From Strongylocentrotus purpuratus (Eukaryota; Echinodermata; Echinoidea; Camarodonta; Strongylocentrotidae), in assembly GCF_000002235.5 (NCBI RefSeq), contig NW_022145612.1, forward strand, positions 22,369,147-22,433,146: a DNA stretch of 64,000 bases, given 5' to 3'. The position numbers were made by a program, and so were the translations under genes. Below are positions 1 to 10,164 of the stretch, one piece after another. The notes beneath the pieces are model-generated. The model did not search any database and was not told the DNA's origin. It saw only the letters and a program-made list of their open reading frames with translations. How positions within the stretch are numbered: the stretch's first letter is position 1; each line of letters opens with the position of its first letter.

Positions 1-2100
1 TTAATATTGGGAAGGCCCCAGGTGGGAGGGGGGGGGGGGTGGGGGAGCGAAAAGTTGTGTGGGAGCGTCAGTTCCAGTTAGTAAAACCTTGAAACAATGC
101 CGCTGTTCCACGGTACATAGTGTATTACATTGAATTTTTTAGTATAACGTACTGCCCGACTCCTCCTCGAAAGGAAAACGATGCATAATATTTTTGCTAG
201 GCCTACTACACCCCCCCCCCCCCCCCCCCGTTTTGGAGTTAGATTTGCAATTTGTACCTTGACTCTCGCTTATTGAATGCGAGTTATTATTTTGTGATTT
301 AAACAAAAATATGCACTCTATTATCAAAATGAATCAAATCAAGATTTTTTTTTCTCGGGACGGTTGTGTTTCTTTTAACATTCTAAGTCTCTTCCGGTAG
401 CATAAACAAAGCAGTAATTCACACCTGAAAAATGCATTATAACCCATACCAACCAAGATTACCTGCACTAAATTAAACAGGATCACATTTATTGTCTATC
501 CCAGGAAATCTTTATAACATTTCACTATTCTTTCATACCGAGATCAGTATTTATAACCTAAACAAGTGGGGGGGGGGGGGGGGGGGAGGGGGAGTGGAGG
601 GGTACCAGCAGGCGCGCCGGAAGCAGTTTTGGATGGGGGGGGGGGGAGTGGGAGAGGCAGACATTTCAGGGGCTCACCTTTCAGGGGCAGTGCGAAACAG
701 CCAAAACGTTTGGGGGACGGAAAAAATCTGCATCACCACCACTCTTACATGGAGGGGCCCCGCGGAACGTTTTTCACTGTGGAATATTAACGAAGCAAGC
801 GAAGCGAGTGGAGCGTAAATTGGCCTGGGGGCAGTGGCGGATCAGGGGGGGGGGGGGGGCCGGACCCCAAAAAAAGTGCTCACTTCCCCAACCCCCCTCC
901 CCCCCCCCCCCCCACTGAGCGAATTTTCGGGAGCAAAAAATAAATAAAAAATATAGTGCTCACTACTCCCCACATGAAGCTCAGGGGTTTTAGGCATTTA
1001 ATTATGGTCAGATGAGCATTCAGGGGCCCGTCTTAGGGCCCTAGGTGGGGTAAAGGGTTAGAGCCCCCCTAAGCTCACTGGCGCTGACAGGAGGATTCTA
1101 AATGAGCATATTTTTTGCCTAACTGTAAATTTGGTAATTTATATTTTCAAACAAACGCTCATGTCTTTTCACACCTATAATAAAAAATAGACACGCTTTC
1201 ACATTTTACATTTTCCTTGATATACGCGTATCGCTATCATAAAATCCTCTATTGATAAATATAAGGGCATGCGAATGTTTAAGACATTTATTTCATGTTT
1301 ACTCTCCTTTTCTTTGAATGGAATATATTTTTTTATGTGATTCAATTCAGGGTGTTTTTTTCCTTTCTTTTCGGTTAAAAAAATACAAATAATTTGTATT
1401 CTTACACTGTTATTTTTTTTTTTTTTTTGGGGGGGGGGGGCGAAAAACGCTTTCCCCCCCCACACGTTTTTCGTTTGGGGGCGATCGCCATCCTGCCCCC
1501 CCCCCACTTCCGGCTCCCCTAGTACAAATTACCGATTGTCTACCTTTCCAGGTTGTTTGCCCCTTCAAATCATTAGCCCTAGCTCTAGCTAACAAGCTTG
1601 CCGCCCATTCCCACTTTAAAAAATAGTTTGCACTCTTACAACATTCCGCTTACACCTTCCCCCGGAAAACAACCGACATAAAAATGTAATAAGTCAGCCT
1701 TTTGTGTTGAGCATCTTTTTGCAAATAACTCTGGTAAATTACAAATACAAACAAATAAAATACAACAAAACAAGAAGCAAAATTACCGAGTCTGAAAGGA
1801 GGCTTGCCTACATTTACTTGAAACACAAGACTACAAGTTAATGAAAAATTATATTATCTTACATTTAGCTTCTGTACTCGCGCGCAATCCCATTAATGGT
1901 CTGAGAAGTAAACTAGGACCGGTAAATACTACGGATACCTACACCGTAAATGCGAACCGGATATTTGTATAGTTTCAGGGGAGCTCATTATTTCGTCAAC
2001 AATAGACCCTAAGATCTACATCCAACTCACTGAAAAGAAATAACAAAACATTTTTCTTGTATGACCTATGAAAAAGCATAGGGCAGTCGTCTGAAGAACG
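1..2100. other. Repeat-rich intergenic stretch with G/C homopolymers
   Basis: No exon is recognised here. The stretch holds poly-C or poly-G runs near 210-230, 569-593, 845-860, 895-915 and 1430-1510, and fragments of interspersed repeats. At 830-960 there is a piece of the same homopolymer family seen at 4978-5678: CAGTGGCGGATCAGG is followed by G, A and C runs and then ACTGAGCGAATTTTCGGGAG. The short open frames over these runs encode only poly-Gly, poly-Pro or poly-Lys and are not treated as genes. Confidence 0.6.
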
Positions 2101-2134
2101 ATATAATCAAGATCAAACTGATAAGGAGGAAGTC

Positions 2135-2386
2135 ATGGATCCTCTACTTCTTGGCATTATCGCACTTGTCATAGCTTTGATATTGACCATCGCGTTGCTG
2201 GTTGTGCACACAGGCATTCTTCCGGCAGGTTGATGTAAACACTGGCCGACCTCCCATTGCCAATGTACGTGTAGCATACAAGTTTGCGAGGGGACCATAC
2301 AGCGATTGTGGACCAATGTTCTCAGAGGTTGCCAGTCTAGCTCCAGATCTGCGCTGCATTGGTGGTACTTTGATGATCCACAGAAG
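2135..2386 (+). CDS. TEX264: TEX264 exon 1 (start, membrane helix, start of GyrI-like domain)
   Basis: ATG at 2135 follows AAGTC and opens a frame with about 20 hydrophobic residues, as expected for the ER signal-anchor of TEX264. The frame meets TGA at 2231, but homology continues in the next frame (VDVNTGRPPIANV) and returns to the first frame at TGG 2363 for WYFDDPQK. A GG that should be GGGG, and a GG that should be GGG, would repair both breaks. Donor AAG|GTATAT lies at 2387. Confidence 0.8.
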
Positions 2387-4230
2387 GTATATAAAGAGTC
2401 AGACTCACTCGATCTTCTTTGCGCTAATGTACTTTCGTATCAAGAGTTTGAACCGTAACTCCGGCGTGGAACTAGAATAGAATCTAGTCTAGCTAGAGTC
2501 TAAAAGTAAAATATAGGGGTCTACCAAAAAAGAACTAGCCTAGAAACGTCTAAATCTTCATCAATTGTTCAATAATGGTTATAATTTATAAGTTGTAATG
2601 TTTCTTTCCTGTTTCATGTCAATTTTCTTATCTCTTTTGGAGTATCTTCCCCAAACAAAGACACTCGTTCACTTTTTGCGGACTTCTCGATTGTGTTCCA
2701 ACACGATCGCACTTCTTCTTCTTCCAGTATAGTACAGTCCGCCGTTGGCGTATTATCGTACCTTGTGTTTGTCAAGTGCCGAGTGTACAGTGCAAGTAAA
2801 AAGGCTCTTCTTCATTGTCTAGTACGAATGTTAATTGATTAATGTAAATCCGAACTTATCCTATGTGTCCAAAATTTCCTCAGTCAGTTCAAGAATCCAG
2901 TCAGTCAAAGCAGAGAATCATCGGTCAAATGAAATAATGATCAATATAGGTGCTCCCCAAGGTCCAGTCCAATAAAAAAACTTTAATCTTGAATATTATA
3001 ATACGGTAGACCTATACACTTTCTCACAGGTTTCACGGCAAACCGCTGCACATTGCATATCTTACCGACGAACATGTGCAGATGGGCATGCGCGCGTGTG
3101 AAGTTTAGCGACTGTAATCTAAGATCCTCATTAAATTCATGTAAGTAATTCACATTAGGAAGATGAGGATCTGAATTTTTCAAAGTTGATAAAATCAAGT
3201 TAATATTATATACACATGTTTTTCCTCTCCAAACTTTCCACAGGGGAATCTTACAACCAGCGTTATATAGTCGGCACTATTCTCAGCGAGGGGACCAGTG
3301 AAGTAGACAAGAAGTAGAAGCTCGACTTGTAGAGCACGAGTTCAAGCTAACTAACTTCCCAGCTGTAGACCATGCAGTCATTTGCTCATTTCCATTTATC
3401 TGGACCCTGTCTAGTTATAATTGCAACTGCCAAAGTATGGCCCCAATTAGGAGAATACATAGAGGTAATCACGTTTCAATTATAGACATTCATTGTGTAA
3501 ATGAGATAGGAAAGAACTTAATCTTTAAATCTTAAACTTAGGTATGAAATCAAAGTAAAAACTACTATAGTGTACTAAGTGCAAGCCATTTTAAAATTCA
3601 TTCATATCTTTTCTTTTTTTTACATTCCTTTTGACAATCAACTCATACAATTGTTAATTTTTTAGTAGAAAATATTCTGCTCAGCAATTATTTTACATCA
3701 TGTTGATATTAAAAATGCTAATTAATGTCACATTTACAGAAGAGTTCTACAAACCTATACATATCTACACGTATACATGCAAACGGCGAACTCGCATTAT
3801 CTTGAAACACTTTTTGATATAAGGAACTTATGGAACAATTTAAGAGATTTTTTATCAGAGGAGAGTGAGGAGACCCCTGTCACTATTGTTTTTTTGTTCT
3901 TCCCCTTTATTTCATCTAGGGAACGTAAGCTATGTGCTCATCCAGCCATCGAAGTCTACACGGGAGATGAGATCCAATACATGCTACCTTGTCCAAGCAA
4001 GAGGATTTTTACGTAGAAGAAGCGAAAAAGGCCAAGGAGGAGATTGCTAAGAGCTTGCAAGAAAGTGATGGAAAAGAAATGAATCTGCCATACCGGATGA
4101 TAGTACCATGACATCATCAGATGGAAGTGATGCAAGCAGTGGAAGCGAAAGTTCCTTTGAAGAATTATCCCTAAAAGAAGGTGAAAGAGAAGAACCCAAT
4201 GCTTCTGCAAACGAAATTAAAATTTGCTGA
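2135..4230 (+). CDS. TEX264: TEX264-like ER-phagy receptor, three exons, frame-broken as assembled
   Basis: Testis-expressed 264 is a single-pass ER membrane protein with a GyrI-like domain and a C-terminal LC3-interacting region; in mammals it delivers ER to autophagosomes. Exons read 2135-2386, 3244-3464 and 3920-4230, all with GT-AG borders. Visible similarity: an N-terminal hydrophobic helix (MDPLLLGIIALVIALILTIA), then RPPIANVRVAYKF, a WYFDDPQK end to exon 1, VGTILSEG in exon 2, IATAKVWPQLGEYIE, then ERKLCAHPAIEVYTGDEI and EDFYVEEAKKAK in exon 3. The tail is acidic and Ser-rich with the LIR core FEEL before the stop at 4228-4230. About eight frame changes are needed, near 2229, 2362, the 2386/3244 junction, 3310, 3395, the 3464/3920 junction, 3993 and 4073. 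Most are explained by bases missing from G or A runs. It could be an expressed gene in a poorly polished region or a decaying copy. The introns exclude a processed pseudogene. Identity is confident; intactness is not. Confidence 0.85.
3244..3464 (+). CDS. TEX264: TEX264 exon 2 (GyrI-like domain core)
   Basis: The acceptor is TTTCCACAG and the donor is GAG|GTAATC. Three segments in shifting frames match the family in order: ESYNQRYIVGTILSEG, then EARLVEHEFKLTNFPAVDHA, then CLVIIATAKVWPQLGEYIE. The first frame ends in TAG after DKK; one missing A would give DKKVEARL. The phase at the left border also needs one more G. Spacing of matched segments is almost residue-for-residue that of human TEX264. 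Confidence 0.78.
3920..4230 (+). CDS. TEX264: TEX264 exon 3 (domain end, acidic tail, LIR, stop)
   Basis: The acceptor is CATCTAG. ERKLCAHPAIEVYTGDEI is the best-conserved block of the family. The frame is lost at CCAAGCAAG (EDFYVEEAKKAKEEIAKSL continues in another frame) and again at GGAAAAG, after which DDSTMTSSDGSDASSGSESS runs into FEELSLKEGE and on to TGC TGA. The FEEL codons are 4156-4167. Both breaks fit single missing A residues. Confidence 0.82.
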
Positions 4231-4977
4231 TACATACATACAGTATATTAATTTGCAACTGATACAAAACTGATGATGAATGTCACTGTTGATTTTATGA
4301 AGTTATTGAAGTGTAATGAGTCATTAAAAGATACTTAATTTACAACCTACACTTCGTTTCTACTTTCAAGAGGCATTTGTAAAGTATCACTATCATTATA
4401 GAAGATGAAGTTTTGTAACACTCGAAGGATGTGCTCCGAGTCGGCAATCATAGAAATATTGTAATATAAGCCATGGTGCAGTGCAGTGAGCAGTACATGT
4501 AAACCAGGTGGTAATTATTGTGAAGTTGCTGTAATGTAGTTAAATGTGTATTTTCTTATAAACATATATACATGTTATTGTTTATGCAAATGAAATTAAA
4601 ATTGATATCATGAGAGATTGGCATCTGACATTTTTTTAGAGATTAATTTCATCACAGCAGCATCTCTCCTGCAATTTAAAATGGATGTTATTTTGTGAAT
4701 AATGTGATTGTAATACCGTATGTTTGTCATACATGTATATTGGTTGGCAAGTGCCATGTATTGTTATCCGGTACCAAACAAAAAACCTGACCTACCGGTC
4801 AAGTATATTGTATGCAATTAATGATATAACATGGGATGAATATGGATTCAACCATAAATTTGTGATATTGGTTTTGAGCATTTGAAAAGATGAAGCGCTC
4901 AAGTGTTTATAGAATTTCTGCTATCAACATTAAAAATTTGTAATTATGATACATTTTGTCAGCGATTGTATCGTATG
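4231..4977. other. TEX264 3' untranslated or intergenic sequence
   Basis: AT-rich sequence directly after the TEX264 stop. No second coding block, no clear AATAAA close to the stop and no recognisable element. It is probably 3' UTR at least in part, but no end of transcript can be set. Confidence 0.4.
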
Positions 4978-5119
4978 CAGGGGCGTACGCAGGGGGGGGG
5001 GTTTTGGGGTTCAAACCCCCCCCTTTGGTATTTTTATGTTGTAAACCCCCCTAAAAAAACCAAACCCCCCCCCCCCCCCCCCCCCTTTGGGTTTTTTTTT
5101 TTTTTTTTTTTTTTTTAAT

Positions 5120-5151
<32 letters not shown>

Positions 5152-5563
5152 TAATTATACCCACGGTTAACCTAAAAAAGGTGACCTTACCCCCCCCCCC
5201 CAACGAAGAAAATGTCAAATTATGAATTTCGAGACCAAAAAAAAAAAAAGTGTCCGCTTGCCCCCCCCCCCCCCCCCCCCCACTGAGCGACTTTACGGCT
5301 GACTGAGTCGTTGCAATTTTTTTTTTGGACTCCAAAAAAAAAAAAAAAAAAGTGACTGCTTACCCCCCCTCCCCCCCCCCCCCCCCCCACCCCCCACTGA
5401 GCGACTTTTCGGCTGGCTGGGTCGTTGCGATTTTTTTTGGACTCCCAAAAAAAAAAAAAAAAAATTGTCCGCTTACCCCCCACCCCCCCCTGAGCGACTT
5501 TTCGGCTGGCTGAGTCGTTGCGATTTTTTTTGGACTCCCAAAAAAAAAAAAAAGTGTCCGCCT

Positions 5564-5594
<31 letters not shown>

Positions 5595-5678
5595 ACTGAG
5601 CGACTTTTCGGCCGGCGCGATTTTCAAATTTTCGGGAGCAAACCCCCCCCCCTTGAAAAAATCCTGCGTACGCCCCTG
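4978..5678. mobile_element. hAT-like non-autonomous element made of A/C homopolymer units
   Basis: The ends form a perfect inverted pair: CAGGGGCGTACGCAGG at 4978 and CCTGCGTACGCCCCTG ending at 5678. Flanks are ATCGTATG (4970-4977) and ATCGTAAT (5679-5686), an 8-bp direct repeat with two mismatches. CAGNG termini plus an 8-bp duplication fit the hAT superfamily. The interior is three to four tandem units of about 105 bp, each a poly-C run, CACTGAGCGACTTTTCGGC, GAGTCGTTGCGA, a T run, GGACTCC and an A run. No transposase is present. Superfamily placement is inference. Confidence 0.7.
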
Positions 5679-8600
5679 ATCGTAATGTATTGTATCACAT
5701 TTGCTCGGGTCGCTTGGAATGTGAATTTGTGTCTGATCTAGTCAACTGACATGTCTAATCTTTCAAATATTGATTTGACTTTGACACTCTTACATTCAAT
5801 GTTTTGTAACCTGTTTGTTTTAAGTTTCTGCTCAATACATGATCTAGTTGGTTCTGAAATCTACCTCTACATATATATATTTTTTTTCTTCATGGGGGGG
5901 GGGCATCTTTTGAGTTTTGATAAGACATGATAGCTTGTGTAATTATAACTTTGTCTTCAAGTACCTTAACAGTACATGTATAATTTCAGAAGCCTTTAAC
6001 TTGGTTGGAATTGCTTTAGTTTTTAAGCGCAAATCAGAGATACAAGTCGGTCACTATTTGTGAAAATTTAAAATGTTGTAATTAAACAAGATGTCAAAGA
6101 AGCAAACCAGTGATGTAGGTGTTTCTCATACATGTGTTAAGCATGTATTTTAGGTCTATATAGCTACATATGGTGAGCAACAAATTTTAAATTGAAGTTT
6201 CAGAAGGCTGAACTGTTTTTAATAGAGCATGCAAACTTCTTTGATGACACTTTATTTCCAAATGAGAAATATTAGAAAAATAATCATTGTAATTTCAATG
6301 TTTGCAGATTGAATGATTTGAGGTCTTCTGTATTATTTGTGCAAAAATGCAAAATTCATTATATTTGATTAAAATTATGGCATATACATGTACCTTATTT
6401 TTAAGTATCTTTAGTTTTCTACATGCAGTTGTGACATTTTCTACTAGAAGTATGCCACACGTTTTTGTTTATCAAATGATATCAACATTGCCACAAGCAC
6501 CAAAGTTAAAGTAGCATGATTCCCTCTTCCAATTGATATTTTACAGGTAGATTAATGTGCTTCCAATTCTTGCTTTAGCAAAATGTCCTGACTTCCTGTG
6601 TATTTCTAAAAGAATTTTTCACCATAAAAGCTGTCATCTAAATCATAGTGATAGATGTGACAAGTCTTTGAATAGTGTGTATTTGGTGTCGGTTAACTGC
6701 TATATTATTATTTCTTTCTTATTTTTTTTCTAATTTTTTGGGTCTATGTAGTGCAAGTCAATATTGTTGAATGTTAAGCTTGAAATGTATGAATTTACAC
6801 TTGGGCATTGTTTTATTAAAAGCCACTGGCTTAGGAAATATAAGGTGCGAAGATGAGGACAGTGCAATGATTACAGCAGTGGTCACGTTTCCAGAGAGGG
6901 TTCCAGTCCAAATCATAGCATTTGTGCTACTGGATGAGGCATTACTCTTCAATTATATACATTGTTGTCCCTCAGATAGGACCTAGGTATGCATTTTGCA
7001 AGGTATGCATTTTCATATGCTAATATGAATGTATTTATTATTCATATGTTATTGTGGTTGTATGATGTATGCTCCTGTGACAATTGCACTGCCGTAATTC
7101 CATGATCTAACTGATTCCTATATACCTCGCCCTAACCTTTTATCTTGAACCTACATGTAGCCTGACATCAAATTGTAATCCTTAGCCTAACCTTATACAT
7201 GTCCTTCTGACCAAATAAAGTCCAGAGAAATTGTCGCCGGAGCAAGTTTCAGATCACTGCTATTGAACATTAAGTATATGTATAGTAACATTTTTTTTAT
7301 GAAATGCCAAGCCTTTAAGTACAATATTAAGCACACTGCATATTGAATTTTGAAGAGCAGCTAAGATGAGGTCAAATAGTTAGATGAATACTACTCCATT
7401 TATTTTGGCTTCTTCTTTAGTGTCAATTTGTTTTTTTAATGCCAATGCCTGTATGTACAATATCAGCACACTGCATATTGAAGTTTGAAAGAGCAGCTAA
7501 GATGAGGTCAAATAGTTAGATGACATACTACTCCCCATTTATTTTGGGTTCTTTTATAGTGTCAATTAAAAAAAAAAAAATGCTAATGTCTATAAGTACG
7601 ATCTCAGCACACTGCATAATGGAGTAAGAAAGCAGCTAAGATGAGGTCAATAGTTAGATGACATACTATTCCATTTATGTTGCCTTCTTTCATTTTCAGA
7701 TAATATATTGAGTATAAATCTACTAATGAAATAATACAGTACTTTGATTTTTGTAAAGATTTATAACCGAGGTACAATTAAATTGATACATTTCTGTACA
7801 TGATTAACAGTACATTCATACATGGGGTATTAAATTCTGTTTCAGTAAAAAGAAAAAGTGTTTGATAGTGTTGAGTGGCTGCTTTAATTTAATGAATTCT
7901 AATTTCTATATTTTGCAGTTATTTTCACTTTTCTAAAATTCAAATGTTTATTTGTGAATTAAACCAGGTACAGACATTATATCGGTTGTTTACCCCCTGT
8001 AAATCTGAAAACTGTAAATATCTATTTTGTGTCTGGAAGTGAAGAGAAGGGTGCAATAAAATGCATGTATGCAGGATTGTGAATACCAGTACATGCATGA
8101 TACAATGAAAAGTCACCTCTGAGATCAGAGATTACTAGAGCGTAAATCATTAAATATCAAGAAAATTGAAAACTGATCTTGTTCTTTTTGCCTGAATCAA
8201 AAGAAACAATCTTTGGACTTTAATATTCATCATTGTGTTCTGTTTTCACTATCAGACATATTGATGAGGGGAAAAAATGGATTAAAGTAAATATTGTATT
8301 TACATGTATGCTATTCCATATCAAGCCCAAAAAATGTCATCTTATAAATAGATAAATTATGTACAGCAAATTGGTGTTTGCTTACGTTACTCTGTTCTAT
8401 TATTGAATACCCGGTACTGTACTGCATTGTACCTGTATACCAACATTTTGTTCACATTCGACCAACGTAATTGGAAATTAAATTTTAAGCAAGTGGCAGT
8501 ATTTTAGGACCAAATATGACAGCATCTGAACATTTTTTAGTTGCCTTATGACATACAATTCAGGTTAAATCAATATTCGTACATTCATTATGTACTCCCA

Positions 8601-9664
8601 ATACATTAACATGTTACTTCCCTTTTTGTCATGTAGATTTGGTGGAGGTTAAGTTAGTAGTTAAAATTAAACAGTCTATATGTGAAGTAAAACTGTATAT
8701 GAAAGAAAACTTGTTTCATTTATTATCCCCTCATAATAGTATAGTCTATGGAGGTAACTTGTTCTTACGTATTGTAGGCCACTTGTACCCGCGAGGGGAT
8801 GCTATGCTTTGCATTGACTTGTGTTGATGTTAGCCTTGATATGATATTTTGAAGTTCAGAAGTGTAATAAAAATGAAAATACAGATTACCCTTGACTTCT
8901 TGTCTGGTTTTACTTCAGTTTTCACGTAAAGTCTTCCTGCTACTTCACTTTTGAACATAAACATACTTCAGTAAGTAAACACATATATACACTCAAATTT
9001 GGTCAAATAATTCTGCATCCAGTTTTAATCAAGGTACCGACTGCCGCTGAAATGGTTTTACTTGATGTGACTACCGTACATTCAGATTACGGATTTCAGT
9101 AATCTTAAATCACCAACAGATATATACATGTATAAACCCCAAATACTTGATAAGCTTTGTCTTACAAATGATTCAACACAAAAAACAGACGTTCCATTAA
9201 ATTGACATTTCAAAACTGTTCCTATTTCTGTCCATATCAATGACATACATGTACAATAGATCGTTTCGATATCTCAAAAATACATATTTTCCAGAAATAT
9301 CTATGTTCCAAGTTCCCAACTTACGTAGTGATTCCATACGACATGTTGGTTGTATTTTTTCCATTGTATATTTATCCGGGGTTATTTTTTGGTAAATGTA
9401 TGATTATGTGTTTTATTTTTTTCACCTTGTACTGTCCTGTGTAGTATAGGCTTGAATGTTCATTTATGCACGTTTTCTCTTGTTATATAGTCCACAAATT
9501 CAGTATGTGACAAATAAAACAAAATTATAATTTACTTGGTAAATTTTGGGACACACAACTTGGGCTTGCCCATGTGAGGACTACACAAACACTTCATCAT
9601 AAGCAGAAGTTAACTAATTCACATACATGTATACAGTTAACAACTGAACCACTCACAACCCTTG
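5679..9664. other. AT-rich intergenic stretch without recognised genes
   Basis: No splice-bounded coding block with recognisable similarity was found. Small features are the three-copy tandem repeat at 7290-7690 and a short poly-G run near 5894. The open frame at 8639-8827 has no known similarity and no splice context. The missing 5' end of the vezatin gene could lie here or in the N gap, but nothing in the sequence shows it. Confidence 0.5.
7290..7690. repeat. Three-copy tandem repeat, about 138-bp unit
   Basis: The anchor GCACACTGCATA occurs at 7331, 7466 and 7607. Each copy continues with GAGCAGCTAAGATGAGGTCA, AGTTAGATGA, TACTACTCC (TACTATTCC in the third) and CATTTAT. Copies differ by small indels in T or A runs, so the expansion is not very recent. 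No coding content. Confidence 0.8.
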
Positions 9665-10164
9665 NNNNNNNNNNNNNNNNNNNNNNNNNNNNNNNNNNNN
9701 NNNNNNNNNNNNNNNNNNNNNNNNNNNNNNNNNNNNNNNNNNNNNNNNNNNNNNNNNNNNNNNNNNNNNNNNNNNNNNNNNNNNNNNNNNNNNNNNNNNN
9801 NNNNNNNNNNNNNNNNNNNNNNNNNNNNNNNNNNNNNNNNNNNNNNNNNNNNNNNNNNNNNNNNNNNNNNNNNNNNNNNNNNNNNNNNNNNNNNNNNNNN
9901 NNNNNNNNNNNNNNNNNNNNNNNNNNNNNNNNNNNNNNNNNNNNNNNNNNNNNNNNNNNNNNNNNNNNNNNNNNNNNNNNNNNNNNNNNNNNNNNNNNNN
10001 NNNNNNNNNNNNNNNNNNNNNNNNNNNNNNNNNNNNNNNNNNNNNNNNNNNNNNNNNNNNNNNNNNNNNNNNNNNNNNNNNNNNNNNNNNNNNNNNNNNN
10101 NNNNNNNNNNNNNNNNNNNNNNNNNNNNNNNNNNNNNNNNNNNNNNNNNNNNNNNNNNNNNNNN
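9665..10164. other. Assembly gap of exactly 500 N
   Basis: A run of exactly 500 N, a conventional placeholder length, so the true distance is unknown. Its right edge is already inside the satellite array (ATGGATCCTGACCCCCATAT follows at once). The array probably continues into the gap and its real size is larger than shown. Confidence 0.97.

Noticed and set aside
2135..4230. Processed (retrotransposed) TEX264 pseudogene
   Set aside because: Two introns with good splice sites separate the homologous blocks, so it is not a retrocopy.
8639..8827. Possible small gene or vezatin first exon
   Set aside because: No similarity, no convincing start context and no phase link to later exons.
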